Notes: generated from the sequence alone by a model not told the origin. Positions 7,144 to 15,939 are shown, numbered from the stretch's first letter. The stretch: DNA of 64,000 nt from Neobacillus niacini (GCF_019749295.1 NZ_JACWFG010000005.1:175259-239258); one strand, 5' to 3'. Translations and numbers: made by a program.

Positions 7144-8700
7144 ATGAAAAATGCTTCAACAGTTTTTTATGTGTCAATCGTATTATTGGTCGGTATAGTT
7201 TTTATGGGTATCGCAATGCCATCGTCGTTAGAGAAAGTCACGAGTAGTACTCAAGGAGTAATAACCGATTCGTTTGGGTGGTATTATCTTTTACTTGTTT
7301 CATTGTTTGTGTTTGTGTGCTTCTATTTATTAGTAAGTCCAATTGGCCGGATTAAGCTCGGGAAACAGGAGGATAAGCCTGAGTTTTCACGTCCAACTTG
7401 GCTTGCAATGCTTTTTAGTGCGGGTGTCGGGATTGGGTTAATGTTTTATGGAACGTATGAACCTATAAGCCATTACATGATTAGTTCTCCTACAGGACAA
7501 GAGGGGACAGATCAAGGTATAAAAGATGCAATGAGATTTACGTTCTTTCATTATGGGATTCATGCATGGGCGATCTATGGTTCAATTGCGATGGTTTTAG
7601 CTTATTTTACTTTTAGAAAAGGGGAACTAAGCTTAATTAGTCGTACTTTACGACCATTGATTGGGAAACATGCGGATGGAGCTGTAGGGAAAGCAATTGA
7701 TGTCATTGCTGTCATTTCTACTGTTATGGGAGTCGCTACTTCATTGGGATTTGGGGCAATGCAAATCAATGGTGGGTTGACCTACCTTTTTGATGTTCCT
7801 AGTACGCTGACAACCCAAACTGTTATCATTCTCGTTGTGACCGTGTTGTTTATGATTTCGGCATTAACGGGTCTAAGCAAAGGTATTAAAATTCTCAGTA
7901 ATGTGAATATGGGGCTTTCGGCGGTCCTCTTAATGATTGTATTTATTCTTGGCCCGACACTTTTTACCCTAAACTTGTTTACAGATACAGTAGGGGCTTA
8001 TTTGCAAAATTTCATTAACATGAGTTTGCGTATTGCTCCTTTGAATGAAGAGGGGCGGAACTGGATTAATGGGTGGACAATTTTTTATTGGGCATGGTGG
8101 ATTGCATGGGCTCCATTTGTTGGAGTGTTTATTGCAAGAGTCTCAAAGGGCCGGACGATTCGTGAATTTGTCGTAGGAGTCTTACTTGTTCCGACACTTA
8201 TTGGATTCATTTGGTTTACAACCTTTGGAAGTGCCGCCATTTTCACTGAATCTACAGGGCTGCTTTCGATCTCTTCATTAGCACCAGAGGAATCTCTTTT
8301 CGGCGTGTTAGAAGGGTTTCCTTTCGGAATGGCGTTATCTCTGTTCGCCATTTTGATTATTGTTACCTTCTTTGTTACATCCGCTGACTCAGGTACGTTT
8401 GTTTTAGGAATGATGACAACAAATGGATCGCTAAATCCAAGTACAGCGATTAAAGCTACTTGGGGAATCTTTCTCTCTGTTATTGCACTCGCTCTTCTTT
8501 ACTCTGGGGGCCTGCAAGCGCTGCAAAACACAATGATCATTGCAGCTCTTCCATTTTCATTTATTATGGTGTTAATGGTAGTCAGCTTACTTAAATCGTT
8601 AAAACGGGAGGCAATCGAGTTAGGACTAGGTCAGTTACAAATGAATAGAAAGAAAACGGTGGATAAACAAAGGAAAGAGGATGTTAAGGAAGCTATATAA
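7144..8700 (+). CDS. BCCT-family betaine/carnitine/choline transporter
   Basis: 518-residue integral membrane transporter of the BCCT family, 12 predicted hydrophobic segments. It resembles the Bacillus glycine betaine carrier OpuD and imports trimethylammonium osmolytes. Family motifs: FSAGVGIGLMFYGTYEPISHY near residue 90, and a tryptophan-rich segment WTIFYWAWWIAWAPFVGVF with FIARVSKGRTIREF around residue 310, followed by SADSGTFVLGMMTT. ATG 7144 is chosen because GGGAG lies about 8 nt upstream; ATG 7129 has no ribosome site. Monocistronic with a terminator. Exact substrate is not clear from sequence. Confidence 0.9.
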   Translation: MKNASTVFYVSIVLLVGIVFMGIAMPSSLEKVTSSTQGVITDSFGWYYLLLVSLFVFVCFYLLVSPIGRIKLGKQEDKPEFSRPTWLAMLFSAGVGIGLMFYGTYEPISHYMISSPTGQEGTDQGIKDAMRFTFFHYGIHAWAIYGSIAMVLAYFTFRKGELSLISRTLRPLIGKHADGAVGKAIDVIAVISTVMGVATSLGFGAMQINGGLTYLFDVPSTLTTQTVIILVVTVLFMISALTGLSKGIKILSNVNMGLSAVLLMIVFILGPTLFTLNLFTDTVGAYLQNFINMSLRIAPLNEEGRNWINGWTIFYWAWWIAWAPFVGVFIARVSKGRTIREFVVGVLLVPTLIGFIWFTTFGSAAIFTESTGLLSISSLAPEESLFGVLEGFPFGMALSLFAILIIVTFFVTSADSGTFVLGMMTTNGSLNPSTAIKATWGIFLSVIALALLYSGGLQALQNTMIIAALPFSFIMVLMVVSLLKSLKREAIELGLGQLQMNRKKTVDKQRKEDVKEAI

Positions 8701-8713
8701 GGATATAAAGGAA

Positions 8714-8753
8714 AACAGCAACGTTTCAACTTCGGTTGGACGTTGTTTTTTTT
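8714..8753 (+). terminator. Terminator after the BCCT gene
   Basis: Stem CAACGTTTCAAC/GTTGGACGTTG with TTCG loop, followed by nine T. Confidence 0.8.
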
Positions 8754-8773
8754 ATTAATAATGATGTCTAATG

Positions 8774-8794
8774 CCTTAACTATATTAGTTAAGG
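8774..8794. repeat. Perfect 9-bp palindrome, possible operator
   Basis: CCTTAACTA, TAT, TAGTTAAGG. There is no T-run, so it is unlikely to be a terminator. It lies 40 nt ahead of the -35 of the sulfur-locus promoter. Confidence 0.45.
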
Positions 8795-8834
8795 AAGCTA
8801 TTTGTGAAGATTATGTGAAAGTCTCTAAATGGAC

Positions 8835-8876
8835 TTTACATATATTTTTTAAGTAATATAATACCCTTATGGGTAT
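8835..8876 (+). promoter_or_regulatory. Promoter and CstR-type operator of the CoA-disulfide reductase gene
   Basis: TTTACA (8835-8840), 16-nt spacer, TATAAT (8857-8862). The perfect palindrome ATACCCTTATGGGTAT (8861-8876) overlaps the -10 end and start site. It fits the GC-tract palindromes bound by CsoR/CstR-family repressors; a CstR-like gene is at 11442. Confidence 0.75.
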
Positions 8877-8955
8877 ATGAACCCCAGTAGATATACCTAA
8901 GCTATTTAATTAAACTTATCCAAATAAAAACATATATCACCTTGGAGGGAAAATT

Positions 8956-10905
8956 ATGACACAGAAAGTGATCATTGTAGGGGGAGTTGCAGGCGGAGCT
9001 ACTGCTGCTGCTAGACTAAGAAGAATCAGTGAAGATGTAGAGATTATTCTTGTGGAACGTGGAGAACATATATCTTTTGCCAACTGCGGTTTACCATATT
9101 ATATCGGTGAAACAATTAAAGACAGAAGCAAACTATTAGTACAAACAGTTAAAGGAATGTCTGAACGATTTAATCTAGATATTCGAAATTTAAGTGAAGT
9201 AATAAGCATTAATCCTGAAAAGAAAAGTGTAATGATAAAGAATTTACAATCTGGAGAAGTTTATGAAGAGTCCTATGACAAGTTATTATTATCCCCTGGA
9301 GCAAGACCAATCGTTCCTCCTATTCCTGGTTTAAGTGAAAATAAGTCATTATTTACATTAAGAAATATTCCTGATACGGATAAAATCAAAAACCATGTTG
9401 ATAACCATAATCCAAAAAGGGCTGTTGTTGTCGGTGGTGGATTTATTGGAATTGAGATGGCCGAGAACCTTGTTGATAGAGGAATAGAAGTAACACTTAT
9501 TGAAATGGCCAATCAAATTATGGCACCAATTGATGTTGAAATGGCCAGTATTTTACACGCTCATTTAAAAGAAAAAGGTGTTCAACTGTTATTAGAAAAT
9601 GGAGTCCAATCATTTGCTGAACATGGTAAGAAAGTAATCTTATCAGATGGAACGGAAATCCAAACAGATATGACTATTCTTTCAATCGGTGTTAGACCAG
9701 AAAATGAATTAGCAAAAACAGCAGGACTGGAATTAGGAGAGCGTGGAGGAATTATTATAAATGAATATCTTCAAACTTCTAATGGAGATATTTATGCAGT
9801 GGGAGATGCAGTGGAAGTTGTCGATTACATTAATGGCACAAAGGCAATGATTCCACTTGCTGGTCCTGCAAATCGACAAGGGCGTATTGCAGCGAATAAC
9901 ATGATGGGCAAAAAAGAGAAGTACCGGGGGACATTAGGTACCTCGATCGCAAAAGTGTTTGACTTAACGGTTGCTGCAACAGGAGCCAATGAAAAAACAT
10001 TAAAGCGTTTAGGTGTAAACTATGAGGTCGTTCATATTCATCCAAGTTCTCATGCTGGTTATTATCCAGGAGCGGCACCGATTGCATTAAAAGTAATCTT
10101 TGACAAAGAAACTGGAAAAATCTTTGGTGCTCAGGCTGTAGGTGCAGACGGCGTCGACAAGCGAATTGACGTTATTGCAACAGCTATTAAGGGCGGATTA
10201 ACGGTAGAAGATTTAACAAATTTAGAATTATCTTATGCACCACCATTTTCATCAGCAAAAGATCCTGTAAATATGGCAGGTTATGTAGCAACGAATATCA
10301 TGGAGGGTGAATTAGAACATATCCAATGGCATGAGGTTGATAAAATTGTATCAGAGGGTGGACTTTTAATCGATGTTCGCGAACCAATGGAACGTGAATT
10401 TGGTTTTATAGAAGGTTCAATAAATATCTCCCTTAACGACCTAAGAAATAAATTAATTGATATCCCAAAAGATAAAGTGGTTTATGTAAGTTGTCAGGTG
10501 GGGTTAAGAGGATATTTAGCAAGCCGGATTCTAAAAAATAATGGGTACCATGTTAAAAATGTGGATGGCGGTTGGAAAACCTATTCCTCTGTATATGGAA
10601 CTAATATAAATAAAAATGTTGAAACGAAAACAAACGACCTTGGTGAGACAAAGGTAGTTGAAGAAAAAGCCAATGAAATAATTGTAGAATCTGTTTTAGA
10701 TGTTAGTGGTTTTACTTGCCCAATGCCAATTGTTAAACTTAAGAAAGGCATTGAGTCATTGGAAAGTAATCAAGTTTTAGAGCTTCATGTGACAGATAGA
10801 GGTGCACTAAATGACCTTCCAGCTTGGTCAAAAAATGCTGGACATACGATTTTAAAAATTGAACAAAATGATAAACTGATTAAATTCTGGATTAAAAGGA
10901 AATAA
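8956..10905 (+). CDS. CoA-disulfide reductase fused to rhodanese and TusA domains
   Basis: 649-residue flavoprotein fusion. Residues 1 to about 450 are an FAD/NAD(P)H pyridine-nucleotide disulfide oxidoreductase: VIIVGGVAGG for FAD and VVVGGGFIGIE for NAD(P)H. SFANCGLPYY holds the single redox cysteine Cys44 typical of CoA-disulfide and CoA-persulfide reductases. Residues about 460-550 are a rhodanese with CQVGLRG. Residues about 580-649 are a TusA domain with FTCPMPIVKL. Known enzymes of this group reduce CoA disulfide or persulfide, so the fused domains probably relay sulfane sulfur. GGAGG precedes the ATG. Expression is probably induced by persulfides through the upstream operator. Confidence 0.92.
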   Translation: MTQKVIIVGGVAGGATAAARLRRISEDVEIILVERGEHISFANCGLPYYIGETIKDRSKLLVQTVKGMSERFNLDIRNLSEVISINPEKKSVMIKNLQSGEVYEESYDKLLLSPGARPIVPPIPGLSENKSLFTLRNIPDTDKIKNHVDNHNPKRAVVVGGGFIGIEMAENLVDRGIEVTLIEMANQIMAPIDVEMASILHAHLKEKGVQLLLENGVQSFAEHGKKVILSDGTEIQTDMTILSIGVRPENELAKTAGLELGERGGIIINEYLQTSNGDIYAVGDAVEVVDYINGTKAMIPLAGPANRQGRIAANNMMGKKEKYRGTLGTSIAKVFDLTVAATGANEKTLKRLGVNYEVVHIHPSSHAGYYPGAAPIALKVIFDKETGKIFGAQAVGADGVDKRIDVIATAIKGGLTVEDLTNLELSYAPPFSSAKDPVNMAGYVATNIMEGELEHIQWHEVDKIVSEGGLLIDVREPMEREFGFIEGSINISLNDLRNKLIDIPKDKVVYVSCQVGLRGYLASRILKNNGYHVKNVDGGWKTYSSVYGTNINKNVETKTNDLGETKVVEEKANEIIVESVLDVSGFTCPMPIVKLKKGIESLESNQVLELHVTDRGALNDLPAWSKNAGHTILKIEQNDKLIKFWIKRK

Positions 10906-10985
10906 GCGAGTTATTGATCGTTATTTCCGAAAAGACTGCTATTAACTGCGGTCTTTTATATGTAGTATTTATTTACTATTTGCTA

Positions 10986-11014
10986 TTGACTTTATACCTG
11001 TGGGGGTATATTAT
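10986..11014 (+). promoter_or_regulatory. Promoter with operator filling the spacer
   Basis: TTGACT (10986-10991), 17-nt spacer, TATTAT (11009-11014). The operator-like TACCTGTGGGGGTA (10995-11008) occupies almost the whole spacer, so a bound repressor would block polymerase. It drives the broken rhodanese and then cstR. Confidence 0.7.
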
Positions 11015-11055
11015 TAATCCTGTCATTGATATTTGTTTCATTGCGGGAGGCATAA

Positions 11056-11429
11056 ATGATATATTTAATTTTAGTATTACTAGTATTACTAATTATATTA
11101 TATAAAAGGTATTTTCCAGTCATCGGTGTAAAATATACTATGCTAGAAGAAGTTGATTCGACTAAATTAGAAATAATTGATTTAAGAGATTATAATGAAT
11201 CCTATCAGAACCCAGTTGAAGGGTCACTAAATATCCCAATAGCCTACCTTAAAAGGCACACTAAAGAGATTCCACAAAAAGATTTACACATTTAGTTGTA
11301 TCAAGTTTACTTGAGAGAAATGTTGGAATCCGTGCACTTAAACACAAGGGATATAAAATTGTTGGATATTCATTGGTTAGGCAAAATAGTATAAATGAAT
11401 GTCGTCAATTAGAAATAAAGAACTGTTAA
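11056..11429 (+). pseudogene. Membrane-anchored rhodanese-like gene, frameshifted
   Basis: Starts at ATG 11056 with GGGAGG upstream. It has one N-terminal membrane segment (residues 1-16), then a rhodanese-like fold (LEIIDLRDYNES, VEGSLNIPIAYL), but stops after 79 residues at 11295. One base out of frame the similarity continues as LVVSSLLERNVGIRALKHKGY and on to TAA at 11427-11429, just before the cstR ribosome site. A one-base loss near 11290 explains this. No active-site Cys loop of the CRxGxR type is seen, so even the intact protein was probably not a standard sulfurtransferase. A sequencing error is possible. Confidence 0.65.
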
Positions 11430-11441
11430 GGAGGTAAAGTC

Positions 11442-11705
11442 ATGGACTATAATGATCAAATAAAAAATAGGGTGAAACGTATCGAAGGGCAGCTTAGAGG
11501 AATTTTACGTTTAATGGAAGAAGAAAAGGATTGTAAAGATGTTATAACTCAGTTATCTGCAGCTAGAACAGCCATTGATCGGACAATAGGGGTAATTGTA
11601 AGTTCAAATTTAGTCGAGTGTGTCAAAAAAGCAGAGGAAACGCAGGAAAGAAGTGCAGAAGAATTAATTAAAGAAGCAGTAGATCTATTAGTAAAAAGTC
11701 GATAA
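11442..11705 (+). CDS. cstR: CsoR-family persulfide-sensing repressor (CstR type)
   Basis: 87-residue all-helical DNA-binding repressor of the CsoR/RcnR family. It starts with the family motif (KRIEGQLRGI at 12-21). Cys31 and Cys60 are present at the positions used by staphylococcal CstR. The His that CsoR uses for copper, four residues before the second Cys, is Asn56 here (SSNLVECV), which argues for persulfide sensing and against copper. It should bind the TACCC-N4-GGGTA palindromes in this locus. AAGGAGG precedes the ATG. In Bacillus subtilis the equivalent is the yrkD position. Confidence 0.9.
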   Translation: MDYNDQIKNRVKRIEGQLRGILRLMEEEKDCKDVITQLSAARTAIDRTIGVIVSSNLVECVKKAEETQERSAEELIKEAVDLLVKSR

Positions 11706-11712
11706 AAAAGGG

Positions 11713-11757
11713 TTGACACCCTCTTTTATTTTCTTTACTATGATACCCATAGGGGTA
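11713..11757 (+). promoter_or_regulatory. Promoter with CstR-type operator for the yrkE operon
   Basis: TTGACA (11713-11718), 17-nt spacer, TACTAT (11736-11741), then TACCCATAGGGGTA (11744-11757) at the start site. A strong promoter under likely repressor control. Confidence 0.8.
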
Positions 11758-11790
11758 AAGGTAATAAAGATATTTTTTTTAAGTAATTAA

Positions 11791-11804
11791 TACCCATATA
11801 GGTA
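11791..11804. promoter_or_regulatory. Second operator-like palindrome before yrkE
   Basis: TACCCATATAGGTA, one arm weakened. It is preceded by TTTTTTAAGTAATTAA, nearly the same context as the site at 8861, so the two promoter regions look duplicated. Confidence 0.55.
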
Positions 11805-11828
11805 ATTACAATATAGGAGGTCACTAAA

Positions 11829-12308
11829 ATGACAGAGAAGAAAAGAACAACTATCGTCTTATTGAGCGGAGATTATGATAAAGCAATGGCAGCTTATATT
11901 ATTGCAAATGGTGCTGCAGCCTATGATCATGAAGTAACAATCTTTCACACTTTCTGGGGATTGAATGCTTTACGAAAAGATGAAAATATTGCAGTTGAAA
12001 AAGGATTTTTGGAGAAGATGTTTGCAAAAATGATGCCAAGAGGCGCTGATAACATGGGTCTATCAAGAATGAACTTTGCAGGTTTTGGACCTAAGTTAAT
12101 TAAGAAGGTAATGAAGAAACACAATGCACTTCCTCTCCCTCAACTAATTGAAATGGCTAAAGAGCAGGATGTAAAATTAATAGCATGTACCATGACAATG
12201 GATTTACTAGGTTTGCAAGAAAAAGAACTTTTAGACAATATAGAATATGCCGGTGTAGCAGCTTATTTAGCAGAGGCTGAAAATGGTAATGTCAATCTGT
12301 TTATATAA
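11829..12308 (+). CDS. yrkE: DsrE/DsrF-family sulfur carrier protein
   Basis: 159-residue cytosolic DsrE-like protein, the same length as Bacillus subtilis YrkE. DsrE-like proteins accept and pass sulfane sulfur on a conserved Cys; here the likely residue is in LIACTMTMDLLGL near residue 118. The N-terminus (TIVLLSGDYDKAMAAYIIA) and the GGL-like middle match the family. It is the first gene of the regulated sulfur-transfer operon, with AGGAGG upstream. Confidence 0.85.
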   Translation: MTEKKRTTIVLLSGDYDKAMAAYIIANGAAAYDHEVTIFHTFWGLNALRKDENIAVEKGFLEKMFAKMMPRGADNMGLSRMNFAGFGPKLIKKVMKKHNALPLPQLIEMAKEQDVKLIACTMTMDLLGLQEKELLDNIEYAGVAAYLAEAENGNVNLFI

Positions 12309-12335
12309 TTTTGAGAACCAAAGGAGGAACTATAT

Positions 12336-12698
12336 TTGGAATATATTAATTACGCATTCATAGCAATTTTTATATTATTGATTGCCTATCGTTTCGTGCC
12401 AACAAAAGGCGTGCGAAATATTTCAACTACAGAATTAAAAAATGAACTAAAGGATAAAAATAAATTATTTATAGATGTAAGAACACCTGGAGAATATAAA
12501 GGAAATCACATTAGGGAATTCAAGAATATTCCACTTAATCAACTTGCACAAAAAGCGGAAAAAGAACTTTCGAAAGACAAAGAAGTAATTGTCATTTGTC
12601 AAAGTGGTATGAGAAGCGGGCAAGCAAGTAAGGTATTAAAAAAATTAGGCTATACGAAAATAACAAACGTAAAAGGCGGCATGAACGCTTGGTCATAA
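12336..12698 (+). CDS. Membrane-anchored rhodanese
   Basis: 120 residues. An N-terminal membrane helix (residues about 4-18) is followed by a single rhodanese domain: LFIDVRTPGEYKGNHI, IPLNQL and the active-site loop CQSGMRSGQAS with Cys near residue 88. It begins at TTG 12336 with AAAGGAGG about 9 nt upstream. It probably transfers sulfane sulfur at the inner face of the membrane. It lies 27 nt after yrkE in the same operon. Confidence 0.85.
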   Translation: MEYINYAFIAIFILLIAYRFVPTKGVRNISTTELKNELKDKNKLFIDVRTPGEYKGNHIREFKNIPLNQLAQKAEKELSKDKEVIVICQSGMRSGQASKVLKKLGYTKITNVKGGMNAWS

Positions 12699-12725
12699 TA
12701 ATAGATAAAAGAGGAGGATATTCAT

Positions 12726-13022
12726 ATGAAAGCTCTAACTGCAAAGGAAGTTGAACAATTACTAAACCAAGGAAAAAAGTTAAATATTATTGATGTTCGA
12801 GAAGTTGATGAGGTAGCTGGCGGTAAGATACCTGGTGCTGTAAACATCCGGTTAGGATTATTGGAGTTCCGTATGCATGAATTAGATAAATCAAAAGAAT
12901 ATATCATGGTTTGCCGGTCTGGAGCAAGAAGTGGTCAGGCAACACAATTTCTTGAGTACCAAGGGTTTAATGTGACAAACATGACAGGCGGAATGATGTC
13001 CTGGGAAGGCAAAGTTGAATAG
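12726..13022 (+). CDS. Single-domain cytosolic rhodanese
   Basis: 98-residue sulfurtransferase. LNIIDVREVDEVAGG is the N-terminal strand and CRSGARSGQATQF the active-site loop with Cys near residue 63. GGMMSWEG closes the fold. GAGGAGG lies 8 nt before the ATG. It sits in the sulfur operon after the membrane-anchored rhodanese, which suggests a relay of separate carriers. The specific acceptor is not known. Confidence 0.87.
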   Translation: MKALTAKEVEQLLNQGKKLNIIDVREVDEVAGGKIPGAVNIRLGLLEFRMHELDKSKEYIMVCRSGARSGQATQFLEYQGFNVTNMTGGMMSWEGKVE

Positions 13023-13041
13023 ATTTTTTTGAAAAACAAAA

Positions 13042-13055
13042 TACCCCTTAGGGTA
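13042..13055. promoter_or_regulatory. Operator-like palindrome before yrkF
   Basis: TACCCCTTAGGGTA, full palindrome arms, 18 nt before the yrkF start. No strong promoter boxes; TTGAAA at 13029 is a possible -35. Confidence 0.65.
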
Positions 13056-13072
13056 AAAATGGAGGCTTTAAG

Positions 13073-13642
13073 ATGGAGAAGTTGAAAGCAAACGTAATTT
13101 TAGATGCGAAGGGATTAGCATGTCCAATGCCAATTGTTAAAACAAAGAAGACAATGAGTGGATTAGAGGCTGGTCAAGTATTAGAAGTCCAAGCAACAGA
13201 TAAGGGGTCAAAAGCTGATATTAAGGCATGGTCTGAAAGTACAGGGCATCAGTATTTAGGGACATTGGAGGAAGGAGAAGTATTAAGACATTATATAAGA
13301 AAGTCTTCAAATGATGAAAAAATTGAAAGAAAACATCCGAATGTCATTAATAATAGTGAACTCGAAAGGAAACTTGAAGCAAGTGAAAATATTGTTGTTC
13401 TTGATGTAAGAGAAACAGCAGAATATGTGTTTAATCATATACCTAATGCTATCTCTATTCCGTTGGGTGAACTAGAGCAACGTTCAGGTGAATTAGATAA
13501 AGAAAAAGAAATATATGTTGTTTGCCGGACAGGTAGTCGCAGTGACCTGGCTGCACAAAAGCTGGCAGAAAAGGGATTTACTAAAGTTATTAACGTAATC
13601 CCAGGAATGATTCAATGGTGCGGGAAAACAACTACACTATAG
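13073..13642 (+). CDS. yrkF: TusA-rhodanese fusion
   Basis: 189-residue two-domain sulfur carrier, length and architecture as in Bacillus subtilis YrkF. Residues 1-78 are TusA with GLACPMPIVKTKK (CPxP Cys). Residues about 95-188 are rhodanese with VLDVRETAEY and CRTGSRSDLA. TusA and rhodanese cysteines usually exchange persulfide, so the fusion should pass sulfur internally. ATG 13073 follows GGAGG. The TusA part closely resembles yrkI and the C-terminus of the CoA-disulfide reductase fusion, which implies duplication within the locus. Confidence 0.9.
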   Translation: MEKLKANVILDAKGLACPMPIVKTKKTMSGLEAGQVLEVQATDKGSKADIKAWSESTGHQYLGTLEEGEVLRHYIRKSSNDEKIERKHPNVINNSELERKLEASENIVVLDVRETAEYVFNHIPNAISIPLGELEQRSGELDKEKEIYVVCRTGSRSDLAAQKLAEKGFTKVINVIPGMIQWCGKTTTL

Positions 13643-13676
13643 GATAAGTTTAGCCATATTTTTTTCAAACGATATA

Positions 13677-13690
13677 TACCGTAGGGGGTA
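13677..13690. promoter_or_regulatory. Imperfect operator-like site before yrkH
   Basis: TACCGTAGGGGGTA; only the GGGTA arm is intact. The G-run also serves as the yrkH ribosome site, so this could be coincidence. Confidence 0.35.
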
Positions 13691-13697
13691 AAATAAC

Positions 13698-14825
13698 ATG
13701 ACCGTCAATGCAATGACTTCTAAAGAGGTAACGAGAAAGGTATTTAGTAAGGAAGAATTATTTATTCTAGATGTTCGAAATGAGAGTGATTTTCAGGATT
13801 GGAAAATTGAAGGTGAGAATTTCAAATATTTAAACATCCCATATTTTGAATTGCTGGATGGTGTTGAAGGTATTATGGATAAGATTCCTTCTGATAAAGA
13901 AGTTTTGGTAGTGTGCGCGAAGGAAGGCTCATCTATTATGGTGGCAGAAATGCTCGCTGATGAAGGGCTGACAGTTTCTTACCTAAAGGGTGGTATGAAA
14001 GCTTGGAGTGAGCATCTAGAACCTGTAAAGGTTGGCGATTTAAAAGAAGCTGGCGAATTTTATCAGTTTGTACGTATTGGTAAAGGATGCTTATCTTACA
14101 TGGTTGTGTCAAACGGCGAGGCCGCTATTATTGATGCCACTCGGATGACAGATATCTATCTTGAATTTGCTGACAGTATCGGTGCAAAAATTACTCATGT
14201 TTTTGACACACACCTACATGCGGACCACATCTCGGGTGGAAGAAACATTGCAGAAAAGACAGGCGCAACGTATTGGCTTCCTCCAAAAGATGCAACAGAA
14301 GTTACATTTGCCTACCAACCATTAGAAGATGGAAATCTTGTGGAAATTGGGAATGTAGAAATTAATATTCATGCCTTATATTCTCCTGGCCATACTATTG
14401 GGTCTACTTCATTTATTGTGGATGAAAAGTTTTTACTATCTGGAGATATCTTGTTTATTGACTCAATTGGAAGACCGGATTTAGCCGGATTGGCACAAGA
14501 TTGGGTTGAAGATTTGAGAGAGAGTCTTTATAAACGCTACAGAGAATTATCAGAGGAATTACTCGTTCTTCCCGCTCACTTTATGATCATTGAAGAATTG
14601 AACGAAGATGGCAGTGTATCAGAAAAACTAGGAACATTATATGCTAAAAATCATGGCTTGAATATTAAAGACGAAAATGAGTTTAGAAAATTGGTAACGG
14701 AAAACTTACCACCACAACCTAATGCGTATCAAGAGATTCGTGAAACGAATATGGGGAAAATCAATCCCGATGAAGAAAAACAACGTGAAATGGAAATTGG
14801 GCCGAATCGCTGTGCCGTTCGATAA
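13698..14825 (+). CDS. yrkH: Rhodanese/metallo-beta-lactamase protein (persulfide dioxygenase-like)
   Basis: 375 residues, matching Bacillus subtilis YrkH in length. An N-terminal rhodanese (residues about 1-110; [21 protein letters not shown] with Cys) is followed by a metallo-beta-lactamase domain of the ETHE1/CstB persulfide dioxygenase group: [11 protein letters not shown] (iron-binding His/Asp), [27 protein letters not shown] and LPAHF. Known CstB-type enzymes oxidise persulfides and transfer sulfur to sulfite, giving thiosulfate. The domain order (rhodanese first) differs from staphylococcal CstB. Next to TusA and the TauE exporter this suggests oxidation and export of excess sulfide. 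Confidence 0.9.
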   Translation: MTVNAMTSKEVTRKVFSKEELFILDVRNESDFQDWKIEGENFKYLNIPYFELLDGVEGIMDKIPSDKEVLVVCAKEGSSIMVAEMLADEGLTVSYLKGGMKAWSEHLEPVKVGDLKEAGEFYQFVRIGKGCLSYMVVSNGEAAIIDATRMTDIYLEFADSIGAKITHVFDTHLHADHISGGRNIAEKTGATYWLPPKDATEVTFAYQPLEDGNLVEIGNVEINIHALYSPGHTIGSTSFIVDEKFLLSGDILFIDSIGRPDLAGLAQDWVEDLRESLYKRYRELSEELLVLPAHFMIIEELNEDGSVSEKLGTLYAKNHGLNIKDENEFRKLVTENLPPQPNAYQEIRETNMGKINPDEEKQREMEIGPNRCAVR

Positions 14826-14853
14826 AAACAACAAATACTAGGGGGTAAAAGAA

Positions 14854-15081
14854 ATGGAAGCAAATAAAATTTTAGATGCAAAAGGGCTAGCATGTCCGAT
14901 GCCGATTGTTAGGACAAAAAAGGCAATAAATGAATTAGAAAGCGGTCAAGTATTAGAAATCCACGCTACGGATAAGGGAGCAAAAAATGATCTTACAGCA
15001 TGGGCAAAATCAGGCGGTCACGAGCTAGTGAATCATGAAGTAGAGAACGATGTTTTGAAGTTCTGGATAAAAAAAGGTTAA
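14854..15081 (+). CDS. yrkI: TusA-family sulfur carrier
   Basis: 75-residue TusA protein with GLACPMPIVRTKKAI; the CPxP Cys carries persulfide. Same length as Bacillus subtilis YrkI and very close to the TusA half of yrkF. The ribosome site is the GGGGG run about 8 nt before the ATG. Confidence 0.92.
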   Translation: MEANKILDAKGLACPMPIVRTKKAINELESGQVLEIHATDKGAKNDLTAWAKSGGHELVNHEVENDVLKFWIKKG

Positions 15082-15083
15082 GA

Positions 15084-15114
15084 AATAGGGAACCGATTGT
15101 GGTTCCCTTTTCTT
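15084..15114 (+). terminator. Hairpin between yrkI and yrkJ (partial terminator)
   Basis: Stem GGGAACC/GGTTCCC, loop GATTGT, followed by TTTTCTT. It lies inside the operon, so read-through is expected; it may lower expression of the exporter. Confidence 0.65.
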
Positions 15115-15132
15115 AAGGGGGGAGGCAGTACC

Positions 15133-15909
15133 ATGGATATTAGCTTTATAATTACTATTTTCTTAATTGGTTTTATTGGTTCATATATATCTGGAATGTT
15201 AGGAATAGGCGGTTCCATTATTAAATATCCAATGCTTCTATATATTCCACCTATATTTGGTTTAGCAGCATTTAGTGCCCACGAAGTTTCAGGAATAAGT
15301 GCTGTTCAAGTATTTTTTGCAACAATTGGTGGTGTTTGGGCGTACCGTAAAGGTGGGTACCTAAATAAAACACTTATAGGATATATGGGAGCCAGCATTT
15401 TAATTGGAAGTTTTGTTGGCGGTTATGGTTCAAGGGTAATGACAGAAGGAGCTATCAATTTAGTTTATGGTATATTAGCATTAATAGCGGCAGTCATGAT
15501 GGTTGTTCCGAAAAAGGGTATTGATGATATTCCTCTTGATCAGGTGAAGTTTAATAAATGGCTGGCAGCATCGCTAGCATTAATTGTTGGAATTGGTTCC
15601 GGAATCGTTGGAGCTGCAGGTGCGTTTTTATTAGTTCCGATTATGCTAGTCGTATTAAAAATACCTACACGTATGACGATTGCATCTTCTTTGGCTATTA
15701 CGTTCCTATCTTCAATCGGTGCCACCGTTGGAAAAATTACTACTGGACAAGTAGAATTCTTACCTTCCGTTATTATGATTATTGCCAGTCTTATTGCATC
15801 CCCATTAGGTGCCATGGCTGGTAAAAAGATAAACACAAAGATTTTACAAGTTGTATTGGCCCTATTAATTTTAGCAACAGCTACAAAAATTTGGATGGAA
15901 ATAGTATAG
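15133..15909 (+). CDS. yrkJ: TauE/SafE-family sulfite/thiosulfate exporter
   Basis: 258-residue membrane protein with about eight hydrophobic segments. TauE/SafE (former DUF81) motifs appear twice: [15 protein letters not shown] near residue 22 and [17 protein letters not shown] near residue 155, as in this internally duplicated family. Members in cst/yrk operons export sulfite or related sulfur anions. ATG 15133 is chosen because GGGGGGAGG lies 5-8 nt upstream. An upstream GTG at 15097 falls inside a hairpin. Last gene of the operon. Confidence 0.88.
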   Translation: MDISFIITIFLIGFIGSYISGMLGIGGSIIKYPMLLYIPPIFGLAAFSAHEVSGISAVQVFFATIGGVWAYRKGGYLNKTLIGYMGASILIGSFVGGYGSRVMTEGAINLVYGILALIAAVMMVVPKKGIDDIPLDQVKFNKWLAASLALIVGIGSGIVGAAGAFLLVPIMLVVLKIPTRMTIASSLAITFLSSIGATVGKITTGQVEFLPSVIMIIASLIASPLGAMAGKKINTKILQVVLALLILATATKIWMEIV

Positions 15910-15939
15910 CCTCAAGTAATAATATACCAGAGGCTATTT
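15908..15939. terminator. Convergent terminator
   Basis: AGCCTC/GAGGCT stem followed by ATTTT on the plus strand. It overlaps the 3' end of the minus-strand rhodanese gene. Confidence 0.55.

Noticed and set aside
10914..11105. 63-aa plus-strand frame overlapping the promoter at 10986
   Set aside because: It runs through a clear promoter and operator and into the next gene, and has no good ribosome site.
14836..14847. TACTAGGGGGTA before yrkI as another repressor site
   Set aside because: The palindrome is incomplete and the G-run is needed as the ribosome site.
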